A DNA stretch of 64,000 nt. Origin: CAIODY01 sp046051225. GTDB taxonomy: Bacteria > Bacteroidota > Bacteroidia > Chitinophagales > CAIODY01. Each line of letters starts with the position of its first letter. The stretch's first letter is position 1. The stretch covers positions 95,441 through 159,440 of the forward strand of contig JBJOOR010000009.1 of the NCBI GenBank assembly GCA_046051225.1, in the 5' to 3' direction. The notes beneath the pieces are model-generated. The model searched no databases. It worked only from the letters and a program-made list of their open reading frames with translations, and was not told the origin of the DNA. The translations under genes and the position numbers were made by a program. Shown here in pieces: positions 53,394-62,535 of this stretch.

Positions 53394-56300
53394 CTATCTA
53401 ACCAAGGTTACATTGCCTTTTAATCTTCTTTTTTCGCCCGTTAAAAATGTAACATTTAATGTCCAAGCATACACATCCATTTCTTGTTGTTTGCCATTAA
53501 AAGTACCATCCCATCCTTCATGACGATTGGTGGTTTGAAATACTAATTGCCCCCAACGATTAAATACTCTAAAATCAAATTGGTCGATGGCATAACCATA
53601 TACTTTAAAATAATCATTCTGTCCATCACCATCGGGGCTAAATGCATTTGGAACACCAATGGAGGTTTCAACATCTACCATCACTTCTTTGCAAATAGTA
53701 TCGGCACAACCTAAATCGGATGAAGAAATTAAACAAACTTTATGCGAACCTAGTGCATACCACGATGTTTGAAAATCACGTTGCGAATTAATAATTTGAT
53801 CGTCAATCATCCATTGATAATTATTGGCATTATAACTTTTGTTGAAAAAATAAAATATAGAATCGGGCTTCAACAGTATGTTTGGCAATATTGAAAACGA
53901 TGCCATTGGCATTTTGTAAATTCTAATATGATGAAATGTAGAATCGGAAGTAATACATTTTGTTGAATCAAAAACTTTTAATTTAATAGTAAAAATATTT
54001 AAGTTTTGATTAAAGTAAGTTGTATCATACAAATGAACAGGTGGTTGAAATAATGTTGACGAAGTATTATCGCCAAAATTCCAAACATATCGTTTAGCAC
54101 CAATGCTTTGATTGGTAATTCCTACATTCAATTTTGAACATGCAAAAGAATCGGAAACAGCAAAACGTGCAATTGGAAAAGTGAAGTATGGATCAATATC
54201 AATTCTTGAAGTATCATATCTATTGCAGGTTGTGGTATCTGTAGCAATTAGTATTACATGATAAAATAATGTATCAGTGTAAATAAAAGATGGATTAGTT
54301 AAAGTTGATGAAGTATTATTTTTATCACCAAAATTCCATAGCAATGATGTAGAATTATTGTTGGATGCATTAAACTGAACCGTTAATGGTGTGCAGCCTT
54401 TTGTAGGATTTGCCAATGCTGTAGCATGCACTTTATTGGTATCTGTTTTTATTAATAAATGAGTAGAATCTACAATATTACAAGTGGTTGAATCTATGGT
54501 TATTAATGTTATTGTAAAATTGCCAGTTGTTGAGTAGGTATGTTTAGGTGCAGTAGTATTCACTATTGCCGAGCCATCACCAAAATTCCATGCATACGTT
54601 TTTGTATGGTAACTGTTGTTTGAAAATGAAACTGTAAATGGTGTGCAACCATACCAAAAAGGAATACTTGCAGCAGCATGAGTAAAAGATGTATCTACAT
54701 GAATAGTGATAGAGTATATTGCCGAATCATTGCAGGTAAGGGTATTTCGAGCTCTTAATTTTACAATGTATGTTCCAACTTTTGTATAAATATGGGTTGG
54801 GTTTAATATGCCCGAAACAATAGGGGAGCCATCGCCAAAATTCCAATTATAACTATTTGAGTTGGTTACAACTCCTATAAAATTAGCAGTTAGTGGCGGA
54901 CAGCCAGACGTTTTATTTACTGTAAATGAATCGGTAACTAAAAATGTACCTACACTTACTGTTGATTTTATGGAATCAATATAATTGCAAGTAAAGGTGT
55001 CGGTAATAATTAGTGTTACAATAAAATTTCCACTTTTAAGATATTGGTGTGATGGATTTATTTGTGTTGATGTAAAGCCATCGCCAAAATTCCAATAATA
55101 ATTAGTGTGCGAATGAACAGTTGATGTAGAATTAAAATTTGCAAAATCGCCTGGGCATAAAATTGGCGTTGTCATATTAAAATGAGCATGCAATGAATCA
55201 TTTGAAAATGTAAAAGGTAAAAATGTAGAATCAATAATGTTGCAAGTAGTTGAATCAACAACAATTAATTTTATATTGTATGTGCCAATAGTGGTATATT
55301 GATGAGTAGGATTTTGCAAAATAGAAGTAGTGCCATCGCCAAAATTCCAATAATAATGTTGTGCTATAGATGTGGTAAATAAAAAAACTGGATCGTTGAT
55401 ACAGCCAAATGAAATGGAAGCATTAGCAGATGCAGTAACTAAAGGCGAACCAACATACATTTTAAATGCAGCTAAATTGCAATTTGCACTTTTGTTAGTT
55501 GTTGAATATGCGCCTGCACTTGCTTGCAGTATAGAATTGCCACCACATCCAGCACATATAGCGCCATATATATATCCATTTTTATCAAATCTACTTGTGC
55601 CACCATCTACATGTTCAATACTTCCGTTGCCGCCATAATATGTTCCAAAAACTAGGTTTTGAAAATTTCTATTTAGTACCATGATATAAAAATCAGAATT
55701 TTGGGCACCATCATTTGTGGTTTGAAATGCATTAGCCGATAATGGCATATTATTGATAAGACCAGGGCTAAAATTTCCGCCAAAAGCGCCACCCCAACCA
55801 GCCCAAAAAACATTATCACAATTATCTACCGAAAAGGCTGTTGGCGAACAATTAGGTGTTCCGCTTCCATTGCCAACTACGGTGGATAAAAGAAAATTAT
55901 TTAATGAAGGACTAAATTTTGTAATGAATTGTCCGCTATTACTATTTTTATAAACCAAAGCCGAAACTGGGTATGCGCCCGATGTTTGCCCCATTATATA
56001 AGGCGTATTATTTTTATCTAATTTTACAAAATAAGATTGGTCGTAACTATTTGTGCCTACAAAGGTTGAGGCTAATAAATTAGTTCCATTCGAATCAATA
56101 TGTAATAAAAATCCATCGGCAACTCCGCCTTGATAGGCTGTATGATAAGCACCCAATGTAGTTGGGAAATTAGAACTTTCTGTTCCGCCTGTTACATAAG
56201 CCGAATTATTTGTGTTATCAATATCTAATGAATAACAGGCATCATTCAAATTGCCGCCCACAAATGTTCCCCATTTCATTATTGATAAAGTAGGGTTCAT

Positions 56301-57734
56301 TCTGTATATCACTCCATCTTCGTTGCCACCAGCAAAAGTATGTTGATAGCAACCTAGCGTAACAGGAAAATCATTAGACATAGAACAGCTGGCTATATAA
56401 ATATTTCCATTGGCATCAAGGTTTACTTCGCCACGGGCATCATCGCCATAATTTCTTTTTAACGAACCCAAAGTGTTTTCTTGGTCGCTATAATTTACAC
56501 CATCCATGCCGCTTCCGCCTACATAAGTAGAGCCAACCAAAGCACTACCTGCTGCATTAAATTTTGTGATAATCATATCAGCGCTGCCATGATTAGTGTT
56601 TTGAAAACAACCGCTTGATACTGGATAATCGGATGAATAACTTCTACCAAAAACTATTAATTCATTATTATTTGTTACAATTAAGCTATTCGGAAAATCA
56701 TTGTTTGAACCACCTAAAAAAGTAGAATAAATTAATGTAGTGCCTGTGGTATTAAATTTACTAATACCTATATCGCCTGTAAATGGATTCCAACCTGCTG
56801 TGCCACTTCCGCCGCCAAATGTGGTTTGAAAGGCTCCTAAAGTTGTAGGGTATCCGCTTGTAGTGGCATATACAATTCCATTCAAATAGCCTGATACACT
56901 ACTAGCAATACCTGCTGCATATAAGTTGCCAGCATTATCATAAGTGGCCGATGTGCCCCAATTATCTGTAGTGCTGCCTGTATAAGTACAGAAAATAAAA
57001 GTAGGGTCGATGATTAATGGCAAAGCTTTATCATACGTTTCAATTTTAAAACTTACTTCATCATTTTTTAAAATAAATTTTGAAGCAATTATTTTTTTTA
57101 TACCATCAATTATTTGATAGCAATAAGGTGCTTGTTCAATTATTTCGTTGGCAGATGTTTTAATATGCAATAATCCTTTTTCTAAAAATAATTCGCCAGC
57201 ATTATTGTATTTAATTTTTATCTGATGATAATCGGTATTGGGCATTACTTCAAATTCGTATTTCAAATTTTTGCCAATGCTACTAAAGGAAAGATTGATA
57301 TTATTGTAAATATTGTTGTAGTTGATGGCTTGATACAAACCTACATTTGATGCCCATTTTGACGAATCGTTGCCCAAAAAATAATTGTGGTAAGCGGTTA
57401 GTTTTTGGTTGCCATTTGTAGTTGCATTTTTATTAGCGCCTACAAATTCTTGATTGAAAGAATGGAAATGAATTATATCGCCTTTTTTAGCTGTGATGTG
57501 TGGATGATGAAACTTGGCAGCATCTTGCTCATTGATAAATGAATAAGTGATTTTATTTTTTTCGAAAAAAGCAGCGCCATTTGGCAAATCGGCTTTAAAT
57601 AAAATATGGGGCTCCCATTGTTTTTTATTTTCAATAAATTTTAAATCAGAATGGTTAGCAACCTCCCAACTTTGAGCTTGGGTAGATAAAATTAGTATGA
57701 AAAGTAAGGTTATGAAAAGTAAGGCTCTTTTCAT
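53394..57734 (-). CDS. Giant PKD-repeat, T9SS type B secreted surface protein (SprB-like)
   Basis: 1446 aa from ATG 57734. A signal peptide (MKRALLFITLLFILILSTQA) leads to an N-terminal domain of about 250 residues. A stretch of SBBP-type beta-propeller repeats follows (repeated YSTFLGG, GGSGMDG and VTGGTESSNFPTT units). Six PKD domains, each with a (Y/W)WNFGDG core and an xCN segment, plus one degenerate copy (NYQWMIDD) come next. The last 85 residues (VPNAFSPDGDGQNDYFKVYG, FNRWGQLVF, GWDGTFNGK) are the gliding-motility-associated type B sorting domain. It is exported by T9SS and displayed through PorP/SprF. Confidence 0.9.
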   Translation of the reverse strand: MKRALLFITLLFILILSTQAQSWEVANHSDLKFIENKKQWEPHILFKADLPNGAAFFEKNKITYSFINEQDAAKFHHPHITAKKGDIIHFHSFNQEFVGANKNATTNGNQKLTAYHNYFLGNDSSKWASNVGLYQAINYNNIYNNINLSFSSIGKNLKYEFEVMPNTDYHQIKIKYNNAGELFLEKGLLHIKTSANEIIEQAPYCYQIIDGIKKIIASKFILKNDEVSFKIETYDKALPLIIDPTFIFCTYTGSTTDNWGTSATYDNAGNLYAAGIASSVSGYLNGIVYATTSGYPTTLGAFQTTFGGGSGTAGWNPFTGDIGISKFNTTGTTLIYSTFLGGSNNDFPNSLIVTNNNELIVFGRSYSSDYPVSSGCFQNTNHGSADMIITKFNAAGSALVGSTYVGGSGMDGVNYSDQENTLGSLKRNYGDDARGEVNLDANGNIYIASCSMSNDFPVTLGCYQHTFAGGNEDGVIYRMNPTLSIMKWGTFVGGNLNDACYSLDIDNTNNSAYVTGGTESSNFPTTLGAYHTAYQGGVADGFLLHIDSNGTNLLASTFVGTNSYDQSYFVKLDKNNTPYIMGQTSGAYPVSALVYKNSNSGQFITKFSPSLNNFLLSTVVGNGSGTPNCSPTAFSVDNCDNVFWAGWGGAFGGNFSPGLINNMPLSANAFQTTNDGAQNSDFYIMVLNRNFQNLVFGTYYGGNGSIEHVDGGTSRFDKNGYIYGAICAGCGGNSILQASAGAYSTTNKSANCNLAAFKMYVGSPLVTASANASISFGCINDPVFLFTTSIAQHYYWNFGDGTTSILQNPTHQYTTIGTYNIKLIVVDSTTCNIIDSTFLPFTFSNDSLHAHFNMTTPILCPGDFANFNSTSTVHSHTNYYWNFGDGFTSTQINPSHQYLKSGNFIVTLIITDTFTCNYIDSIKSTVSVGTFLVTDSFTVNKTSGCPPLTANFIGVVTNSNSYNWNFGDGSPIVSGILNPTHIYTKVGTYIVKLRARNTLTCNDSAIYSITIHVDTSFTHAAASIPFWYGCTPFTVSFSNNSYHTKTYAWNFGDGSAIVNTTAPKHTYSTTGNFTITLITIDSTTCNIVDSTHLLIKTDTNKVHATALANPTKGCTPLTVQFNASNNNSTSLLWNFGDKNNTSSTLTNPSFIYTDTLFYHVILIATDTTTCNRYDTSRIDIDPYFTFPIARFAVSDSFACSKLNVGITNQSIGAKRYVWNFGDNTSSTLFQPPVHLYDTTYFNQNLNIFTIKLKVFDSTKCITSDSTFHHIRIYKMPMASFSILPNILLKPDSIFYFFNKSYNANNYQWMIDDQIINSQRDFQTSWYALGSHKVCLISSSDLGCADTICKEVMVDVETSIGVPNAFSPDGDGQNDYFKVYGYAIDQFDFRVFNRWGQLVFQTTNRHEGWDGTFNGKQQEMDVYAWTLNVTFLTGEKRRLKGNVTLVR

Positions 57735-57806
57735 GTGCAAATAGTTTTTTTTGATTTGGAAAATTACACATAAATTCTTTTTCTAACAAGTTTATTTTTT
57801 CGAAAA

Positions 57807-58808
57807 CTATTCAATCGTTTTTTGAATAATACTTACAGGTGCTGGCAGTGTGCCCGAATTTAATACAACTACCATGTCTTTTGCTTCTTGAAGTGTAAAA
57901 TCGCCAGTCATTGAGCATCTGCCGCCTGTAATAACATTTTGTACTGTTGGTGCCGAATAAACTTTATTATCAAACATGATGGCAATTGCTTTTTTTATAT
58001 TTTTTTGGGTAAGCGCTTGCCATTGTGCAGCAGCTTTATCATTAAATTTAAAATAAATTTCGTTGGCTTTTTGCGATGTAATTTCCACATTGGCTTTTTC
58101 AACCAATTGATTATTGGGGGTAGATACCATATTATATTCCGATTTTTTTACTGCATACACACTAAAAATATCTTTATCTGTTTTCAAAAATGAATTTCGC
58201 TTATTGCCATATTTTATGGCAGCGCCTTCGGGCATTTCCTGTTGCACTTTGGGCAAGTTTAATAGTGTATTTAATTTATCTATATCGCTTTCCAATACAT
58301 AACCAATTAAAGGTGTGTGCATTGTAAATACGCCTTCGTTGTCAATCATTGGTGTCATTAATTTAAAAATACCACCATCTTCTGTTTTCGATTTTGCTAC
58401 ATCAAGCAAGTTGCTCGAATCTATTTTTTGGGTGGTTTTATTTTGTTCGTTCAATTTTTGTACGGCTTTGTTTATTGCCAATAAATAAGGTGCAAATTCG
58501 CTATTGTCGTACATTTCCGAAAACTCTAATTTGCCGCTTACCAACAGATTGTCTATTTTATTTAGGCTTTCATCTCCTTTAGCATTTATTATTATTGTTT
58601 TTTCATTTTGATTTATTGCAAATTCGGCGGTTAAATTGTCGCAATTATTCAATCTGTTTTTTAATACTGCTATTGTATTTTCAAAATCTTTTTGAGTAGT
58701 AGAATTAATTCTTAATGTAATAGTTGCATGCTTATGTAATGATTTATTTGAACCACAAGAACCCAATAAAATAAATACAACAAAGGCAAATAAATAAATG
58801 TAGCGCAT
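57807..58808 (-). CDS. Lipoprotein carrying a stand-alone SecD P1-like domain
   Basis: 333 aa. The lipobox VFILLGSCGS puts lipid on the Cys near residue 18. The N-terminal half has a ferredoxin-like repeat (ITLRINSTTQKDFENTIAVLKNRLN, LEFSEMYDN). The C-terminal half (WQALTQKNIKKAIAIMFDNKVYSAPTVQN, ITGGRCSMTGDFTLQEAKDMVVVLNSGTLPAPV) matches the P1 head of SecD. The six-helix RND membrane part of SecD is missing, so it is not a translocase by itself. Promoter element TATATTTG at 58846-58853. Confidence 0.8.
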   Translation of the reverse strand: MRYIYLFAFVVFILLGSCGSNKSLHKHATITLRINSTTQKDFENTIAVLKNRLNNCDNLTAEFAINQNEKTIIINAKGDESLNKIDNLLVSGKLEFSEMYDNSEFAPYLLAINKAVQKLNEQNKTTQKIDSSNLLDVAKSKTEDGGIFKLMTPMIDNEGVFTMHTPLIGYVLESDIDKLNTLLNLPKVQQEMPEGAAIKYGNKRNSFLKTDKDIFSVYAVKKSEYNMVSTPNNQLVEKANVEITSQKANEIYFKFNDKAAAQWQALTQKNIKKAIAIMFDNKVYSAPTVQNVITGGRCSMTGDFTLQEAKDMVVVLNSGTLPAPVSIIQKTIE

Positions 58809-58845
58809 AAATTTAAAAATGGATGATAGATGTAAAATAATACCT

Positions 58846-58853
58846 CAAATATA
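58846..58853 (-). promoter_or_regulatory. -7 promoter element TATATTTG of the SecD-P1-like gene
   Basis: Minus-strand TAnnTTTG match 37 bp before the ATG at 58808. Confidence 0.45.
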
Positions 58854-58931
58854 TTTAATTAAAATGTTTAGAAATAATATTTTTGGTTACCAATGGTTTG
58901 CCATGCTAGGGGATACAATAGCTCTTATTTT

Positions 58932-60146
58932 TTAAAACACATTTTCTAATGTTTTACAACCATCTACCAAGTTGGTAATTTTTTGTATCACACTTTCTAC
59001 CACAGCATCGGGGCAGCTTGCACCGCTGGTAAGCATAATAGTAGTTTGTTTTTTATGGGGCATAAAATCAAATGTGGTTTCTTTTTTCTTATCATGAAAA
59101 TTGAAATGATGTATTTCATCGGCCGAAATTATTTCATCGGCATTTGATATATAAAATGTAGGCAATTGCTCTTCGCATAATTCTACCAAATGCGATGTAT
59201 TGCTACTATTATAACCACCTACTACTATTGCAAAATCGGCATCATATTCCAACATGCCTCTTACAGCCGTTTGGTTATCATTGGTGGCATAGCAAAGGGT
59301 ATCACGGGTATCGGCAAATCTTTCAGCCAAATTTTCTGTAGTAAGATTAAAATGTTTAATCATCACATTTTTCAAAAAATCTGAAATAGCTTGTGTATCA
59401 GATGCCAACATGGTGGTTTGATTTACCACACCTATTTTTTGTACATCTTTAGTAATATCAAAGCCTTGGCTATACTGCCCTTTAAATTCGGTATAAAAAT
59501 CTGTTGCATTTTTTTCGCCCGTAATGTATTTTGCCAATTCAATAGTTTGCTTCATATCTTTTACCACTACCGATGGGGTATGAAATTTACTATGGCTAAA
59601 GGTGGCTCGGGTTTCTTCATGATTGGGCTTGCCATGAATAATGATAGAATAACCTTTTTCGCCTATTTGCTCGGCTTTGTTCCATACCCGTTCTACAAAT
59701 GGGCAAGTGCTATTGTATTTATGCGGCTCTATGCCAGCTTTTGCCAATCGGTTTTCAATTTCTAATGTAGTGCCAAAGGCAGGAATAATCACAATATCAT
59801 CTGCCGAAAGGCTTTCGATAGCTATTATTTCTTTGCCAGATGTATCTTGCAAAAATGTAACACCTTTGTTCAACAAATCATTATTTACTTGCGGATTATG
59901 AATCATTTCGCTTAGTAAATAAACACGTTTGCCAGGGTTTTCATCTACGGCTCTAAAACTGATTTCGATAGCATTTTCAACTCCATAACAAAAACCAAAA
60001 TGACGAGCTAATAATATTTTTACAGCGCCAAAATCTAATTCGGTAGGCGAAAAATCTTTTTTTAATTTATCATCCTGCTTGCGGCGATTTTTGATATTGG
60101 TAATTAACGAGCTTCTATAAGTGATAGGTACATTGAATGATTTCAT
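58932..60146 (-). CDS. ispH: 4-hydroxy-3-methylbut-2-enyl diphosphate reductase
   Basis: 404 aa from ATG 60146 (MKSFNVPITYRSSL). The frame opens 34 codons earlier at 60248, but that ATG lies inside the TATTTTTG promoter element at 60246-60253. IspH cluster ligands are present: the first Cys in RHFGFCYGVENAIE, the second in YNSTCPFVERV and the third near SGASCPDAVVE. It makes isopentenyl and dimethylallyl diphosphate in the MEP pathway. It is longer than the E. coli enzyme by an N-terminal lead and an internal segment, as is usual in Bacteroidota. Confidence 0.93.
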   Translation of the reverse strand: MKSFNVPITYRSSLITNIKNRRKQDDKLKKDFSPTELDFGAVKILLARHFGFCYGVENAIEISFRAVDENPGKRVYLLSEMIHNPQVNNDLLNKGVTFLQDTSGKEIIAIESLSADDIVIIPAFGTTLEIENRLAKAGIEPHKYNSTCPFVERVWNKAEQIGEKGYSIIIHGKPNHEETRATFSHSKFHTPSVVVKDMKQTIELAKYITGEKNATDFYTEFKGQYSQGFDITKDVQKIGVVNQTTMLASDTQAISDFLKNVMIKHFNLTTENLAERFADTRDTLCYATNDNQTAVRGMLEYDADFAIVVGGYNSSNTSHLVELCEEQLPTFYISNADEIISADEIHHFNFHDKKKETTFDFMPHKKQTTIMLTSGASCPDAVVESVIQKITNLVDGCKTLENVF

Positions 60147-60245
60147 GGTGCGTTTTTTTGTATGTTGGTGCTTGCCATAGCTATAATGGATAGCGATAAA
60201 CCTGCTATTGATGGCAGTTTGTAAGAAAATTGCTATTATATTGTA

Positions 60246-60253
60246 CAAAAATA
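60246..60253 (-). promoter_or_regulatory. -7 promoter element TATTTTTG of ispH
   Basis: Minus-strand TAnnTTTG match giving a leader of about 95 nt before the chosen ATG. Confidence 0.4.
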
Positions 60254-60383
60254 AGAAAAGAAATTAGCAATAATAAAATTTTGTAAAAAGCGCTATGCAT
60301 GGGTAGCAAGTGGCTGCCCAATAATGTAAGAAGGGAATGAATGGTACATGGGTACACAAACTATGGCAGGAGATGTTTAAAAA

Positions 60384-60416
60384 AATCCCAACAGGTTTTC
60401 AAAACCTGTCGGGATT
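60384..60416. terminator. Hairpin AATCCCAACAGGTTTT after the 224-aa protein gene
   Basis: Stem AATCCCAACAGGTTTT / AAAACCTGTCGGGATT, one unpaired base, one G-T position. The CAGGTTTT-n-AAAACCTG core is a common Bacteroidota intergenic palindrome; here it follows the stop at 60438 on the minus strand and can serve as a terminator. Confidence 0.7.
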
Positions 60417-60437
60417 AAAGCGTTTCATGCTATTTAA

Positions 60438-61112
60438 TTAGCTTATTTGCACTGCAAACATTTCGCTAATAGGCCCTTTTTCGCCTCTGGCATTTTGCCA
60501 CCAGCCTATCATATATAGCCGCTGCCCAGCTTCGCCCATATTGCATTGTATGCTTAGAGGTGTTCGGGTTGCCATTTGGCTGCGGTTATAATCATCAATT
60601 GTTACAGGCACTGGTTCGCCAATGCGAAAGGCTACATTAAACGAGGCTACGCCATCGGGTTTGCCCTGTTTTTTAGCACCCACCATGCCTTGTTGAGGGC
60701 GAAAACTAATTTTTACCACATGCCCAGCCGCTGCATTAATAGCCATATCGGGCACTTCACGAGGTGCTGGCACAGGGGTGCGATGAGGGCTTCGAGGTTT
60801 AAGCCCCATGTGCACCTTTGCCGATGCCGACACTTTGGGGTTGTTTTGCAACCATTGTTGAATAAACGGGCGCATAAAGCTTACATAGTTGGCTTTAGCC
60901 GTGTTTTTAGCTTGCACATCGGCAGGCGTACGCCCACTTTTTACACGGGCTACAGCCCAAGTGCTGTTCCAAACGCCTTGCAGGGTGTGCATGGTTGTTA
61001 AGTCGGCTGCCAATATGCCCCATGGGGTAGCATTGGTGGTAGCATCGGTTAATAGGGTGTTTTGAAAAGCATCAAATGATGCATCGGTACGGGGGATTGC
61101 TTCGTAAGGCAT
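60438..61112 (-). CDS. Conserved Bacteroidota protein of unknown function, orphan in repeat-rich region
   Basis: 224 aa. The N-terminal half is helical (DASFDAFQNTLLTDATTNATPWGI, NTAKANYVSFMRPFIQQWLQNN). A short Pro-rich linker (HRTPVPAPREVP) leads to a strand-rich C-terminal half ending WWQNARGEKGPISEMFAVQI, resembling a fibronectin-type fold. I know similar two-part proteins in Bacteroidota, with no assigned function. Base composition is markedly more GC-rich than its surroundings, suggesting transfer. No TAnnTTTG element was found before it. Confidence 0.7.
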   Translation of the reverse strand: MPYEAIPRTDASFDAFQNTLLTDATTNATPWGILAADLTTMHTLQGVWNSTWAVARVKSGRTPADVQAKNTAKANYVSFMRPFIQQWLQNNPKVSASAKVHMGLKPRSPHRTPVPAPREVPDMAINAAAGHVVKISFRPQQGMVGAKKQGKPDGVASFNVAFRIGEPVPVTIDDYNRSQMATRTPLSIQCNMGEAGQRLYMIGWWQNARGEKGPISEMFAVQIS

Positions 61113-61216
61113 AAGTAATTGATTTTTAATTGTTAATATTTGTTTTTGAAAGTAATTGTTTGTTTGATTAATAGTTAATTGTTAATGATTAATGGTTCAT
61201 GATTAATAGCTGCTTG

Positions 61217-61257
61217 TCCTCGTTTGGGGCGTTGGTTTTGAGCCGAGTCAACGAGGA
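61217..61257. repeat. Inverted repeat TCCTCGTT/AACGAGGA
   Basis: Eight-bp complementary arms with a 25-nt GC-richer loop; no T tract. Confidence 0.5.
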
Positions 61258-61447
61258 TAAGGTAGTTTAATTGTTTGAACCGATTAGCCGCTTACATTTT
61301 CGTTTCCTATGCTCAAATGCTATACTACAAACTAGGACAAATTGGGGTTGACGGAGAACAAACTCCTACAACGGCTACAAAAGCCTTTATCTATATCGTT
61401 TCTACGGAACTTTAAGTACCTATCTTTTTTGTTTTCTACCAATATTA

Positions 61448-61536
61448 TGCTCCTAACGGAGCAGCAATACAATCACGTAGTGATTAAATAGGGGTAGAAA
61501 CAAATGAGCAAAATCATCTTAAAGCCCCATCGGGGC
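61448..61536. repeat. Cluster of three short palindromes
   Basis: TGCTCCTAACGGAGCA (61448-61463), AATCACGTAGTGATT (61471-61485) and GCCCCATCGGGGC (61524-61536). Palindromes of these kinds are scattered through Bacteroidota intergenic DNA. Confidence 0.6.
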
Positions 61537-61613
61537 GATATAAATTAGCTGTACCGAGCAAACTTTTACAACGGCTTAAAAACCATACTTAAACCATTTT
61601 ACTTTATAGTTTA

Positions 61614-61836
61614 TTAATTATACTTTGTACTCAAGACTTTAAACTTCGTACTTAAGACTTTAAACTTCTTATTCCGAACTTTAAACTTCGTACTTAAGAC
61701 TTTAAACTTCTTATTCAAGACTTTAAACTTCTTATTCAAGACTTTAAACTTCGTACTTAAGACTTTAAACTTCTTATTCCGAACTTTAAACTTCGTACTT
61801 AAGACTTTAAACTTCTTATTCCGAACTTTAAACTAC
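61614..61836. repeat. Tandem array of 21-bp units, nine full copies
   Basis: Full units run from 61635 to 61823, with degenerate or partial copies at both ends. Each unit has the constant core (G/A)ACTTTAAACTTC followed by one of three 8-nt variants: GTACTTAA, TTATTCCG or TTATTCAA. The order is A B A C C A B A B, so units 1-3 and 6-8 repeat the same triplet, pointing to growth by block duplication. Confidence 0.85.
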
Positions 61837-61954
61837 AAAGTTAAATGCTGCAACTATTAAGTTTAATTGCTAAAATAGCAGTCTTAATTTTTAGCAACAA
61901 TACAAAGATGCAAGTGGGCTTACCCTATAGCGCATAAAATAGCGGCAAAAAAAA

Positions 61955-62320
61955 TTAAAAAAGAGGTATGCATAGCCCATATAGTAGAGGCACTATTTGG
62001 CTATTTTTATACAACAAATGCAGGTATTTTAAATTAGTGAATTTGCGTTGCAATAGGCTTTGAAACTGTTTTTCTTCGGTAGGTGTAAGTTGATGCTGTA
62101 GCAAATAATGGGCTTTGCAATGAGGCAAATTTTCTTCTATCAAAAATTTTTCGTAGCCGCTAAAAATAATTTTTAGCAACAGCCCATGCTGGGTTAAAAA
62201 ACGATGCAAAAGGGCTATTTCGGCATCTTTTTTATTTAATAATTGCACATTCGATTGGGTTTGCGAAGCCAAGCTGCGCAAAGGTTTGCGAATATAATTA
62301 CACAATTTTTGATTTTTCAT
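61955..62320 (-). CDS. Hypothetical protein, 121 aa
   Basis: Basic, mostly helical (KPLRSLASQTQSNVQLLNKKDAE, HYLLQHQLTPTEEKQFQSLLQRK), with few Gly and no signal peptide. I recognise no family. The amino-acid make-up is protein-like rather than shadow-like, and no better frame exists on the other strand. It sits beside the tandem array and divergent to the recombinase gene. Could be an accessory-region gene; no promoter element was found. Confidence 0.5.
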   Translation of the reverse strand: MKNQKLCNYIRKPLRSLASQTQSNVQLLNKKDAEIALLHRFLTQHGLLLKIIFSGYEKFLIEENLPHCKAHYLLQHQLTPTEEKQFQSLLQRKFTNLKYLHLLYKNSQIVPLLYGLCIPLF

Positions 62321-62535
62321 TGTTGGCTTTTAAAATGTTAAAAGGGGGTATCACGTTGAAAAACAGTAAAAAACAGCTAAGCGAAAATAAAAAAAAGGAT
62401 TTAAAAAGCAAAAAGCGGCAAAAATAAAATTTTTGATTGTTCGGATTATTGAATGATATTTGTATAATTAAAAACAATGGGATAGTATAAAACCAACCAT
62501 GGTGCAGCAATAGCACTTGCTATATTTACATTATT

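Larger units (their letters stand above)
61113..61954. other. 842-bp gene-free, repeat-rich region
   Basis: Holds AT-rich TTAATGATTAAT-like near-repeats (61165-61210), several short GC palindromes and a 21-bp tandem array, listed separately. Two partial direct repeats of the form GAnCAAACTnnTACAACGGCT occur near 61354 and 61558. No ORF with coding character was seen. Confidence 0.65.

Noticed and set aside
58932..60248. Longer ispH start at 60248
   Set aside because: The ATG would fall within the likely promoter element, and the 34-residue lead (MYNIIAIFLQTAINSRF...) has no family match.
61614..61836. CRISPR array
   Set aside because: Units are contiguous with only 8 variable nucleotides drawn from three variants, so there are no unique spacers, and no cas gene is present.
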